From Phycisphaerae bacterium (GTDB lineage Bacteria; Chloroflexota; Anaerolineae; 4572-78; J111): a stretch of 64,000 bases of DNA. The stretch is taken from positions 38,640 through 102,639 of the forward strand of contig JANQQF010000128.1 of the NCBI GenBank assembly GCA_028285035.1, written 5' to 3'. Shown here one piece after another: positions 41,688 through 50,278 of this stretch. Under the pieces are notes generated by a model. That model had not been told where the DNA came from. It saw only the letters and a list, made by a program, of their open reading frames with translations, and did not search any database. Both the position numbers and the translations under genes were made by a program. Each line of letters starts with the position of its first letter. Positions within the stretch are counted from its first letter, which is position 1.

Positions 41688-44447
41688 TTATGGCAAACGA
41701 ATTGTTTCTAATGTAACAGCACGGTCTGAGTGATTTTGGCCATCAAAACCTGTGCTGGTGATACGTTCGAGTGTGCTACTGTTATATAGGCCGGTAATAA
41801 TTTGATATTGCCCCGCTGGTAGGTCTGGGGGGAGTTCGATGCGGTGAAGGTCAGCTTGAACCACATCAACGGCCCAGGTGGTGACAGGGGCGGTGCCATT
41901 GTTGGGGATGTTATCGTCACCGGAGATTTGCTGGCCTTGTGGCGTTAACAGTTGCGTGAAAACTGTCAAGTCCTGATTTTGTGGCGTTATAGCACGCCAG
42001 TAAAGGGTTAATTCAACCGCATCTCTAGAAATTTCGGTTTTATACGTGAGCAACTGAATGCCTGTGCCATAACGGGCCAAGGCGGCACACTCATTGGCCA
42101 AGCTGCCTTGGCTAAAATCATACATTGCCGCTGTCCCTAAGCCTTCAAACGTGAGTGAGGTTAAAAGACGGCCTCGGTTTGAGAGATTTTGTAAGGCACT
42201 GGCTTGGGGGCCGGTTGGTAAAAGCCAGGCAATCCCTTCTTCTGGTAAAAATGTGGCAGGCGACGGGAAACGACTTTGTTGGGGAGCCCCTGCTGTTAAA
42301 CGAATGTCAAGTTCCCCATTCAAATATGGGACGAGTTCTCGATACAAGGCCTGTTCGCTCAAAAGCAAGGGTGGTTGAGCAACTCGGCTTTGGCAACTGC
42401 CAAATTGGCGGTTGTTGTAACCATATGCCTCCATAAAGCCGATGAAAGTGCTGGTTGGGCCGTTCTCTGCCCGGTTTTGACTGTAAGCGCTTAATAAAAG
42501 TGGCGTAAGAATTAAGACGGCTACAGCAGAGAGCGTGCCCATAATTAAAGGGATCTGGGGGTGGAACCGGATGAGAGGGGAGAGCCAACCCGTTGGCCAA
42601 ATTTCTGTTAAGAAATGGAGCACTAGCAGGGTAATTAGAACAAAGCGGGCAATAACGATAAAAATCAATAGCCATTGCTCATCTGGTAACATAACAAAGT
42701 AAATTGGTTGTTCTAAAACGTTTAGCCCTGTCAACATGAGGGCATATGTTAACCCTCGGGCATCTGGCATCAGCAAAATGATGAAAGGAAGAAGGTAAAC
42801 CAAGAACTGGGGGCTGTATCCTTTTGAGTAAAGGAGGAAAAGGCTAACTGTAAATCCAGCGAGGGCAATTACCTTGCGAGGCTGGCTATAATCAGCGGGG
42901 CGAATAAACACGAGAAGATAGATCACCCCAAAAACTGCTGTATGCCATAACCAAACCCACCAAGGCAAGGTGCTTTGGTGCCCTGGAATACCAAAATTTG
43001 TTTCGGCTGGATTAAGTCGCTCTCCGGCCACAACGCCAAATCCATAATAGCCATCCAATACAGCCCAAACCGTTTCCCAGGCTGAGCGGCCCGCCATAGA
43101 CCGAGCTGAAGCGACAACCCACTCTAAGCCGAAGATGAGGAATGGCGTTAATAGTATCAGGACGGCTAGCCCAAAGAAAACGCCGTACAACCCTGTCTCA
43201 ACAGTCGCATCATTTCTATCGTTACGGTTTTGATGCCATATGCGACGAATAGCAACAGGAAGCATGATTGCTGGGACAATTTTGACCAAAAAGCCCACGC
43301 TGACGGTCACGGCTGAGGGCAATCGCTGGTCTTGTAAAATCCAATCGAGGGCGAGCAGGATAAAGAAAAGGGCGACCCCATCAAAGAACCCAAGCATCGT
43401 GTAAACGGGGGTAAACAACCCCGCGTAGAGCCATAGTAAACGGGTTCGCGTGGCTGGATCGTTGATCAACCTTTGTCCGATACGGTTGATTAGCACGAGA
43501 TTGCCGATTTCAAATAGCAAGAAAATAAAGCCCAGCATCAGGATGAACCACAAGCGAGGATCATCACCCCATGGCGGTAGCCATAAGGACAACCGATAAA
43601 TACCAACGGTGAGCCACGGAATTAAGGGAGGCCACTCCAACCAAAAATCAAGGAAGGGATACATTGAATAATCAGATAGGCTGGCGATGCCTAAATATGT
43701 ATCAAAGTCTGACCAATCGCGGATGTAGCCACCAGGTCGGAAGAGGAATAGTGTAAGTAGGCGGAAACTGGTGAATACAGTTAGAATTAACCAGAAATCA
43801 GGGGTTAAGACAAGAAAGCGATTGAGTAAGGAGCTTGATTGTGTGTCAGGCATTTCGACTGGAGGAACTTCTGTTTCTATCGAGATGGGCGCTTCGGTCT
43901 CAGGTTCTGAAGAAGCCTGCGTTTCTACTGGGATTGCCTCTTTTGGGATAGGCTGTGTTGGGCGACTGACCCGTTTTTGTGGAAAAGGGGTCGGTTTGGG
44001 CAACGACTCAAAATCCAGCTCAGATGTCCCACCTTGTTGTTTCGCGGCCAGTAAGGCTTGTAGAATCTCATCCGACTCAGCTTCATTTGGTTGATTTTCC
44101 ATCGGTTGAGTTGTTTCAGGGGAAGGAGATGGTGCCGAGGTTGGCGGCACTGGAATAGGCGCGGGTAAATCCTCAAAATTGAGCTGGGTTGGTGCGCCTT
44201 TTGTTGAAGCTTCAAGAATAGCTGCCTGAATTTCATCGACGGCTTCTGGCCGGGGACCCTCATCTAAATCAGGCATTGGTCCACCCTCTTCCGAAACTTG
44301 GTAGGGAGCGGTGGGTCGGGTTTGTCTGGCGGACTCAGGTAAGCTCACAGATGGCATTTCATCTGTCTCGGCCTGGTGAGACGACGATTGATTTTCTTGT
44401 TCTTCCTCAGAATTATGAGGCGTGTCGTCGCGTTGATCCTGACTCAT
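41688..44447 (-). CDS. Large GT-C-type (GT87-like) membrane glycosyltransferase with disordered N-terminus and beta-sandwich C-terminus
   Basis: This is a 919-residue protein. Residues about 1-215 are polar, Pro/Glu/Gln-rich and probably disordered; they contain a duplicated motif (DEIxxAxLxA...L-F-E-x-LPxPxP). About 11-12 membrane helices follow, in a GT-C arrangement with RDWSDFDTYLGIA in the first large loop, as in polyprenol-phosphate-sugar-dependent mannosyltransferases. An extracytoplasmic tail ends in a beta-sandwich with WRAIT...VFTQLL and LPAGQYQIITGLYN, shared with the neighbours. ATG 44447 overlaps the GT2 stop (TGATG), so the GT2 product is the probable donor maker. An in-frame ATG at 44465 is possible. 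Confidence 0.8.
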   Translation of the reverse strand: MSQDQRDDTPHNSEEEQENQSSSHQAETDEMPSVSLPESARQTRPTAPYQVSEEGGPMPDLDEGPRPEAVDEIQAAILEASTKGAPTQLNFEDLPAPIPVPPTSAPSPSPETTQPMENQPNEAESDEILQALLAAKQQGGTSELDFESLPKPTPFPQKRVSRPTQPIPKEAIPVETQASSEPETEAPISIETEVPPVEMPDTQSSSLLNRFLVLTPDFWLILTVFTSFRLLTLFLFRPGGYIRDWSDFDTYLGIASLSDYSMYPFLDFWLEWPPLIPWLTVGIYRLSLWLPPWGDDPRLWFILMLGFIFLLFEIGNLVLINRIGQRLINDPATRTRLLWLYAGLFTPVYTMLGFFDGVALFFILLALDWILQDQRLPSAVTVSVGFLVKIVPAIMLPVAIRRIWHQNRNDRNDATVETGLYGVFFGLAVLILLTPFLIFGLEWVVASARSMAGRSAWETVWAVLDGYYGFGVVAGERLNPAETNFGIPGHQSTLPWWVWLWHTAVFGVIYLLVFIRPADYSQPRKVIALAGFTVSLFLLYSKGYSPQFLVYLLPFIILLMPDARGLTYALMLTGLNVLEQPIYFVMLPDEQWLLIFIVIARFVLITLLVLHFLTEIWPTGWLSPLIRFHPQIPLIMGTLSAVAVLILTPLLLSAYSQNRAENGPTSTFIGFMEAYGYNNRQFGSCQSRVAQPPLLLSEQALYRELVPYLNGELDIRLTAGAPQQSRFPSPATFLPEEGIAWLLPTGPQASALQNLSNRGRLLTSLTFEGLGTAAMYDFSQGSLANECAALARYGTGIQLLTYKTEISRDAVELTLYWRAITPQNQDLTVFTQLLTPQGQQISGDDNIPNNGTAPVTTWAVDVVQADLHRIELPPDLPAGQYQIITGLYNSSTLERITSTGFDGQNHSDRAVTLETIRLP

Positions 44448-45160
44448 CACATTCGTCCCATCCATAATTTGAAGCGTAATGCTAACAATGCTTGACTGTA
44501 TTGCACTAAGATTGACATAAACTGCGTTTTGCTGTGTCCGTGCATGCGCAGGCGATAAAAGACTGGAATTTCCAACATGTTGTAGCCGCGTTTGTGGGCA
44601 ACCATCAGCAGCCGAATGAAGTAATCCCCATAACCGTAGTAAATTTGGTCCAAGTCCATCGCCTCAATTTTATCACGATAGATTGAAAAGAAGCCACTCA
44701 GGTTATCGTGAACAGGCGTGTTGAACATTAGCCGGATGACATAGTTGTAGATACGGCTGGAGAATTGTCGGAAACGATCTTCCATCCCTCCTGCCATCAC
44801 AAAGCGTGAGCCGATGATAATGTCGTAATACTCCAAAAATTTGATCATTTGAGGGATAATGGCGGGATCGTGATTGAAATCGGTATCCATAAAAACGAGG
44901 ATCTCACCAGATGAATGCTCAATCCCATAACGGATGGCGGACGCAAGGCCGCGTTCATCAACGCGTACAAATAATTTAACCCGCTCGTGGTTATCAAAAT
45001 TTTCACGGACCGCATCAGCTGTCCCATCGGGGCTATTATCATCGACCACGACGACCTCGGCGTTGTAGCCATCTTCGGGTAAATATGAAAAAATGGCATT
45101 AATCAGCTCAACGATGTTATCGCGTTCTTTGTAGGTTGGTAAAATGATTGATGTTTTCAT
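44447..45160 (-). CDS. GT2 polyprenyl-phosphate glycosyltransferase (dolichol-P-mannose-synthase/ArnC type)
   Basis: The 237-residue protein has the GT-A fold of Dpm1-like enzymes: SIILPTYKERDNI at the N-terminus, VVVVDDNSPDGTAD (Asp40-Asp41), the DTDFNHDP metal motif (92-99), SRF and a later RLRMHGHSKT. These transfer a sugar from a nucleotide donor to polyprenyl phosphate on the inner face of the membrane. No C-terminal membrane helices are present. The ATG at 45160 gives the typical start; an upstream in-frame start at 45211 falls within a hairpin. It is followed directly by the GT87-like gene. Confidence 0.88.
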   Translation of the reverse strand: MKTSIILPTYKERDNIVELINAIFSYLPEDGYNAEVVVVDDNSPDGTADAVRENFDNHERVKLFVRVDERGLASAIRYGIEHSSGEILVFMDTDFNHDPAIIPQMIKFLEYYDIIIGSRFVMAGGMEDRFRQFSSRIYNYVIRLMFNTPVHDNLSGFFSIYRDKIEAMDLDQIYYGYGDYFIRLLMVAHKRGYNMLEIPVFYRLRMHGHSKTQFMSILVQYSQALLALRFKLWMGRM

Positions 45161-45187
45161 TACAAGGTCATAAAGTAGCAAGACCGT

Positions 45188-45260
45188 AAGGTTGCAGAGT
45201 AGCAAAGTCATAAAATCTGCTACCCTGTTACTTTGTTACCCTGCAACCTTGCGACTTGGG
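45188..45260. repeat. Iterated-word hairpin (AGTAGCAAAGT word)
   Basis: A 21-nt arm beginning AAGGTTGCAGAGTAGC (45188-45208) pairs with one ending CCCTGCAACCTT (45240-45260), with only two G-T type differences. Flanking sequence repeats GTAGCAA and GTCATAAA words. It sits between the formyltransferase and GT2 genes and overlaps the 3' part of the leader of the latter. Confidence 0.68.
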
Positions 45261-45265
45261 TTTCG

Positions 45266-46075
45266 TTACATAAATCTCCACATTTCAAAAATTGTGCCGT
45301 ATTGCCCCCCTCGCTGGCGAAAGCGACGCTGGTCGGCACGTTTGGGCCAGGAGTGATAGCTGGCTTGGCTGTTGTCTTGAGGTATTTTTGGCGGATTTCC
45401 AGCAGCAACCAGATTGATTGCCTCAACTAAAATATCGGCGGCAACCACGGCACTTTTGTAGGATAGCGTCTGGATCGTATCGTCTGGCATCACAGGGATT
45501 TTACCCTGAGTCAGAATATCGCCTGTATCAAATTTTTCATCAACCCAATGCACGGTTGCTCCACTCTCTTTGTCCTGATCGGTGATGACCCAAAAATACG
45601 GGAATAGTCCACGATGGCGGGGCAATAGGGCTGGATGAACATTGACCACACCTTTGGGCGGCAACTTGATCAAATCACGTTTAATAAGTTGGTTGAAATA
45701 ATTTGAGATGATGAAATCAGGTTGGAGGGCTTGAATTTGGGCTAATGCTTCAGGCGTATTGACGTCTACGGCTCCTAAAATGGGCACATTATACAACTGT
45801 GACATATCTTCGAGCGAGTTGATTTTTGCTTTTCGTTTTATCAGGCGAAAGATGATGGCTGTAATTTTGCTTTGGATTAACTCTAATGTTTTGCGCCCAA
45901 CAAAGCGAAGTCCAGCACGTTGCACAAGATGAAGAATCGCTTGGGGAAAGTTTTTTCCATAGATGAGGCATTCAGACCGAACAATGCCCACTACCTGACC
46001 GGGGAATTCCTGAAGAATACGCTCTGTAATCAAATTTGAAAACAGACTCTCATAAGTCAAAATTACAATACGCAT
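45266..46075 (-). CDS. Formyltransferase (methionyl-tRNA-formyltransferase-like, nucleotide-sugar type)
   Basis: The 269-residue protein has the 10-formyl-tetrahydrofolate transferase core with the catalytic Asn145-His147 (GVVNVHPALLP) and Asp183 (FDTGDIL). It lacks the C-terminal tRNA-binding domain of Fmt and lies next to a sugar aminotransferase, so it probably N-formylates an amino-sugar nucleotide, as WbkC does for N-formylperosamine or ArnA's N-domain does for UDP-Ara4N. It follows the aminotransferase gene by 5 bp. The exact sugar is not determinable here. Confidence 0.84.
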   Translation of the reverse strand: MRIVILTYESLFSNLITERILQEFPGQVVGIVRSECLIYGKNFPQAILHLVQRAGLRFVGRKTLELIQSKITAIIFRLIKRKAKINSLEDMSQLYNVPILGAVDVNTPEALAQIQALQPDFIISNYFNQLIKRDLIKLPPKGVVNVHPALLPRHRGLFPYFWVITDQDKESGATVHWVDEKFDTGDILTQGKIPVMPDDTIQTLSYKSAVVAADILVEAINLVAAGNPPKIPQDNSQASYHSWPKRADQRRFRQRGGQYGTIFEMWRFM

Positions 46076-46080
46076 TGGGG

Positions 46081-47190
46081 CTACTGTCTCAATTTAGCGA
46101 TGGTGTCGCAGATGATGTCAACTTGGTCAGAGGTCAAGGTTGCGCCAGAAGGAAGATTAATCCCACGTTGCCCCAAATCATCGGCAATGGGCAGATGTTG
46201 GCCTGTGTTGTACATTGGCAAGGTATGAACCGGGTAGAAGAACGGTCGACTATCAATGCCATTCTCGCGAAGTTTGGCGCGTAGCTCATCACGAGTCAGG
46301 CCGTACTCTTCGGTCACTAGAACCGAATACATCCAATATACATTTTCGGCCCAACTCGCTTGCGGGGGAAGGCAAAGGCCAGGAATTTCTGCCAGCCGCT
46401 CGTTGTAGTGAATGGCGTTGCGACGACGAACGTCCAGCAGATTTTCGATCTGCTCAAATTGAGCCAGCCCAATAGCTGCTTGTACATTCGTCATTCGATA
46501 GTTGTAAGCGACTTCGGGATGCCAATAGGGGTCACTGCTGTAGCGGCCTTGGTTTTCCAGGAAAAAAGCTCGATCGGCCCATTCCTTATTGTTTGTGACG
46601 ATAATACCGCCTTCGCCGGAGGTGATAATCTTGTTGCCATAGAAGCTAAAAATAGCCGCATCACTGAGGCCACCAACTCGCTGGCCTTTATAGGTTGCGC
46701 CGTGGGCCTCGGCTGCATCTTCAAATAAATACAAATTGTGTTTCTGAGCGATTTCACGAAGCGGGTCCATATCAGCGGGATGCCCATACAGATGTACTGG
46801 AAAGATTGCTTTGGTCTGCGGAGTGATGGCTGCTTCGACTAAATTTGGATCGATATTCCAGGTTTGATAGTCAGAGTCGACGAAAACAGACGTGGCCCCG
46901 GTATATTGAACGCCATTGGCGGTAGCGACGTAAGTCAGACTGGGCATAATAACTTCGTCACCAGGACCCAGGCCTAATGTAGCTGCCAATAGATGGATCG
47001 CCACCGTGCCATTAGTGGTCGCAACCCCGTATTCCATCCCGCAGTAAGCGGCAAACTGGCTCTCAAACTCCTTGACATATTTGCCTAAGGAGGAAACCCA
47101 GCCCGTTTCAATACAGTCTGTCACATATTTTAGTTCGTTTCCAGCCAGCAGGGGTTCCGCTACCGGAATAAATTCGTGTAATTTAGACAC
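46081..47190 (-). CDS. DegT/DnrJ/EryC1 (perosamine-synthetase-like) sugar aminotransferase
   Basis: The 369-residue PLP enzyme has PHLYGHPADMD, LFEDAAEAHGA (PLP-phenolic Asp) and FSFYGNKIITSGEGG (PLP Lys187). The GNK-IxT-GEGG form is that of GDP-perosamine synthase-like members rather than the FHATK form. It transfers an amino group to a 4-keto-6-deoxy-hexose nucleotide. With the adjacent formyltransferase and GT2 it forms an N-formylamino-sugar module. GTG 47190 follows AGGAG by 6 bases and is chosen over the longer frame to 47250. Confidence 0.87.
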   Translation of the reverse strand: MSKLHEFIPVAEPLLAGNELKYVTDCIETGWVSSLGKYVKEFESQFAAYCGMEYGVATTNGTVAIHLLAATLGLGPGDEVIMPSLTYVATANGVQYTGATSVFVDSDYQTWNIDPNLVEAAITPQTKAIFPVHLYGHPADMDPLREIAQKHNLYLFEDAAEAHGATYKGQRVGGLSDAAIFSFYGNKIITSGEGGIIVTNNKEWADRAFFLENQGRYSSDPYWHPEVAYNYRMTNVQAAIGLAQFEQIENLLDVRRRNAIHYNERLAEIPGLCLPPQASWAENVYWMYSVLVTEEYGLTRDELRAKLRENGIDSRPFFYPVHTLPMYNTGQHLPIADDLGQRGINLPSGATLTSDQVDIICDTIAKLRQ

Positions 47191-47308
47191 GACGGCTCCT
47201 ATCAAACAAAATGGAGACCAGTGAGGGTCTCCAGTGCAAAACGAAGGCAAATCATAACGCTAACAAGGGCAAAAGTCAAAGTTGTTTGCAACTTGATCTT
47301 GCTGTTTA

Positions 47309-50275
47309 TTACTTTGTTATCTCAATTTTCCCAACATCCACGAAATCAGCAGTAGGCTGGTCCGCTTTGTCTAAAACCAACAGGCGCGGTCCAGTCGGTG
47401 GCAAATAAAGCCCCAGACGAATGGTGTAGTCGCCTGGTGGCAGATTGGCTGGAATTTGAAGGTCAACGGGATCAAGAATGATTTCATTGGGGAGCCAACT
47501 GGTGGTAGGTTGTTTGCCACGCTTGCCGGGGCTACGGTCATGTTGAAGATGAATGTTGCCTTCGCTATCAACGATATGCAGAAAAACAAAATAGAGCTGG
47601 TCCATTTCCGCCAACCCACGCCAGACGAAATTTATAGAGAGTGTGCAGGCGGTTGGGTCACTTTCGCAGGCCGTTGAACTCAATGTCAATGGGGCCGACT
47701 CTTCGGTCAAAGCAAAACCAAGAAGTTGGGCTTTGTTTTCAAAATTGGCTTCGGCTTGATAATCAATCGGTGGTGGGGTGAAGATGCGGTCTTCTTTTTC
47801 CGTCACCTCAAGCTGATCTAACCCCAATGTTTCGCCAAAGGGTACGGACCAACGTCGCATACTCAACCGAGAACCATCAGGCCGTACCCAACTGAGTTGA
47901 ACTTGAATGGCGTTGTCACCGACTGGTGTGCTGGCAGGTAGAACAATGTCAATTTGGTCTCGAACAAATTGCCCTTTTTGCCAAGTGCTGGTGGGGGCCT
48001 GCCCGATGAGTGGATATTTTTCCACTGAGCGTAAAACATTACCCTCTCGATCAACAACATCAACCCGCACTTTGTAATTATCAACGGGCTGGGCCACTGT
48101 CTCCCACAGCACTTTTACTGCGAAGCCTTTGCCCTGACCTACCCGCCGCACTGAATAATCGTAATCAGCCAGCCGTAATTCTGCGTTGAAATCGTGTCCT
48201 GCAATCGTTTCAAAATCATCGGTGCTGGGTGCTTCTTCTGCATTGGGTAAACGAATATCCACCGTTCCCAAATCGAGCAAGGTGTTGCCATTTGCAAGTG
48301 TCCACGGCTCTTTGTAACTGGCATAGGTGACGAGCTGTAGGCTATATTGACCGGGTAGGGTGCCGAGGGGAACAGGTAGTAAGGTGTATGTTAGTAAGTT
48401 TTGCCCGACCGGGAGGGTGCTATGCGGAAACCAGCCACTCTTAAGGGTATCATCGACTTGGGCTACGATTTGGTCGCCTTGCGTTAGCCGTAATGAGATT
48501 GTCGTTTCGGGGGGTAATTCGGCCAAGGTTTGCCAACTCAGGGCAATCGGGAAATTTTTCCCGTGAGCGATCTGGTCGCCAAAATCGGCTTTGACCAGAT
48601 GTAAACGCTGATCGAATGTTTGGTCGAAGCTGTAGGGTAGGTCGGGCAATAATGTTTCTGGAGCGATGTCGTGGGGGGCGATCCGAACCAGCCGTCCCCA
48701 CGGCAGAAGCTGATATTCCGTCTCAAAATCAGCCGACCAGTCCTCCATCGGTCCGGCAATATAGAGATTTTCACCACCAGCCTCAAACCAGTTTCGCACA
48801 TTTTCCACCTGTGGTGGGTAAAGCCCTCGTAAATCAGGGCGTTGTTCTTCGGCATACTGGAGATACCAAAACGAGGTCAAATCACCCCAACGCGCCACCA
48901 TCGTGGCATTCTCTTCCATTGGGTGATTTAAGTTCGTTGTCCACTCTTCATAGGTTGGCCGAGCCCATTTTGCATCAAGCCACTCAAAGTTGTAGCGGGT
49001 TTGGGATAGGAGTAAGGTGGAGCCAAGCAGGAGGAATAATAGTAATGGAGCGATGCGTAGAATGTAGGAGGTAGGACGTGGAAGACTGGATGGTAGGCTG
49101 GTGGCGATTATAGCTGGTAGGACGAACAGATGGCCGATAAATAGTGAGAACATCAGAAATGACGGGAGGAGGAAGGCCGATTGTTCACCTTGACCGTATG
49201 CTAAGACAAACGGAATGGGGATCGCGTAAATGAGGAAAAGTGGGAAAAAGAGCCGTGGCCGAAAAATAAGCAGCGAAATAGCCCCAACTAATCCTAGTAT
49301 AGCAGCGATAGCGGTGAAATTGTCAGTAAGAATGGGAATGTAATGGCTGAAAAATTGGCCGGGGACTTGACCCCAATTAGTGGCGACCCCTCCGGTAAAA
49401 TCAGCCGCCGTGTAATATCGCAGTAGGCCATCCCAGCCTGGTTTATAAAAGTCGGCCAGCAGACCACGAGCAATCGCTTCGTCTTGACCATATTGGGCAA
49501 TGAGCCATTGAGCGCGGATAGGGATGTACAGATAAAAGAGGCCGGGTATCGCTAGAATTGCCCCGTGAATAAGCCAGGCTTTGAGGATGCGTAAATGTTT
49601 GTGAAAGAAAAGAATAACAAATAACAGTAAACCAGGTCCGAGCAGGACAGCCGTGTTGTGGACGCTGATTTGTAGGCCAAGAATAAACGCAGGAATGAGT
49701 AACGGCCAGCGCTTTGAGGTATTTTCGTTACTTTGTTGGTCAAGCGCTTTGGCTAGAAGAAATAAAATTAAACTGAAAAGTAAAATATTAAGCGCGTAAG
49801 TTTTTGTTCCTGTGGACCAAAGCCAAAATGTGGGCAGGGTGGCAAAGATGAGCGTCGTCGCTAAGCCTGCCCAGCGACCTGCTGTCAGATATTTGGGATT
49901 CAGATGATGGCCAAATAATCGTCGGGTAGCATTGTAAATAAATGGGAGGGCCAAGGCGGCACAAAAGGCGGATAGAAAATTCATTCGCCAGGCAATCGTG
50001 CCAAAAGGGATGAGCGTGGTCCACACCTTGCCAATCAAGATGTAAAGTGGAAACCCCGTTGGATAGGTAACACCTAAAACATAAGGGGTATATTGAAATA
50101 ACGCCCCATCCCCCTCAAGTACATTTGGGGCGAGGGTGTAGGTGTAAGCATATAGCGCTACCACGAAAAGACAGACACTAATCAGCCCATCAAGGCCGAT
50201 GGAAAAATTTTGAGTATGCTGACTTTGACGTGGTTTTGACATATGCCTAAGTTTGCGATTGACCACTGATATCAT
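47309..50275 (-). CDS. DUF2723-type GT-C membrane protein with three C-terminal beta-sandwich domains
   Basis: This 988-residue protein has a DUF2723/TMEM260-like head (FVVALYAYTYTLAPNVLEGDGALFQ, with the early Glu/Asp of GT-C enzymes; VTYPTGFPLYIL) and about ten to eleven membrane helices up to residue 430. A long extracytoplasmic part contains at least three beta-sandwich modules (about 545-680, 690-840 and 850-985). The last has VFLHIVDSEGN..., PTTSWLPNE and PPGDYTIRLGLY, motifs shared with three neighbouring proteins. It follows the DUF2079 gene after 3 bp. It likely transfers a lipid-linked sugar to an exported protein or polymer. The start ATG 50275 or 50242 is uncertain. Confidence 0.8.
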   Translation of the reverse strand: MISVVNRKLRHMSKPRQSQHTQNFSIGLDGLISVCLFVVALYAYTYTLAPNVLEGDGALFQYTPYVLGVTYPTGFPLYILIGKVWTTLIPFGTIAWRMNFLSAFCAALALPFIYNATRRLFGHHLNPKYLTAGRWAGLATTLIFATLPTFWLWSTGTKTYALNILLFSLILFLLAKALDQQSNENTSKRWPLLIPAFILGLQISVHNTAVLLGPGLLLFVILFFHKHLRILKAWLIHGAILAIPGLFYLYIPIRAQWLIAQYGQDEAIARGLLADFYKPGWDGLLRYYTAADFTGGVATNWGQVPGQFFSHYIPILTDNFTAIAAILGLVGAISLLIFRPRLFFPLFLIYAIPIPFVLAYGQGEQSAFLLPSFLMFSLFIGHLFVLPAIIATSLPSSLPRPTSYILRIAPLLLFLLLGSTLLLSQTRYNFEWLDAKWARPTYEEWTTNLNHPMEENATMVARWGDLTSFWYLQYAEEQRPDLRGLYPPQVENVRNWFEAGGENLYIAGPMEDWSADFETEYQLLPWGRLVRIAPHDIAPETLLPDLPYSFDQTFDQRLHLVKADFGDQIAHGKNFPIALSWQTLAELPPETTISLRLTQGDQIVAQVDDTLKSGWFPHSTLPVGQNLLTYTLLPVPLGTLPGQYSLQLVTYASYKEPWTLANGNTLLDLGTVDIRLPNAEEAPSTDDFETIAGHDFNAELRLADYDYSVRRVGQGKGFAVKVLWETVAQPVDNYKVRVDVVDREGNVLRSVEKYPLIGQAPTSTWQKGQFVRDQIDIVLPASTPVGDNAIQVQLSWVRPDGSRLSMRRWSVPFGETLGLDQLEVTEKEDRIFTPPPIDYQAEANFENKAQLLGFALTEESAPLTLSSTACESDPTACTLSINFVWRGLAEMDQLYFVFLHIVDSEGNIHLQHDRSPGKRGKQPTTSWLPNEIILDPVDLQIPANLPPGDYTIRLGLYLPPTGPRLLVLDKADQPTADFVDVGKIEITK

Positions 50276-50278
50276 AGC

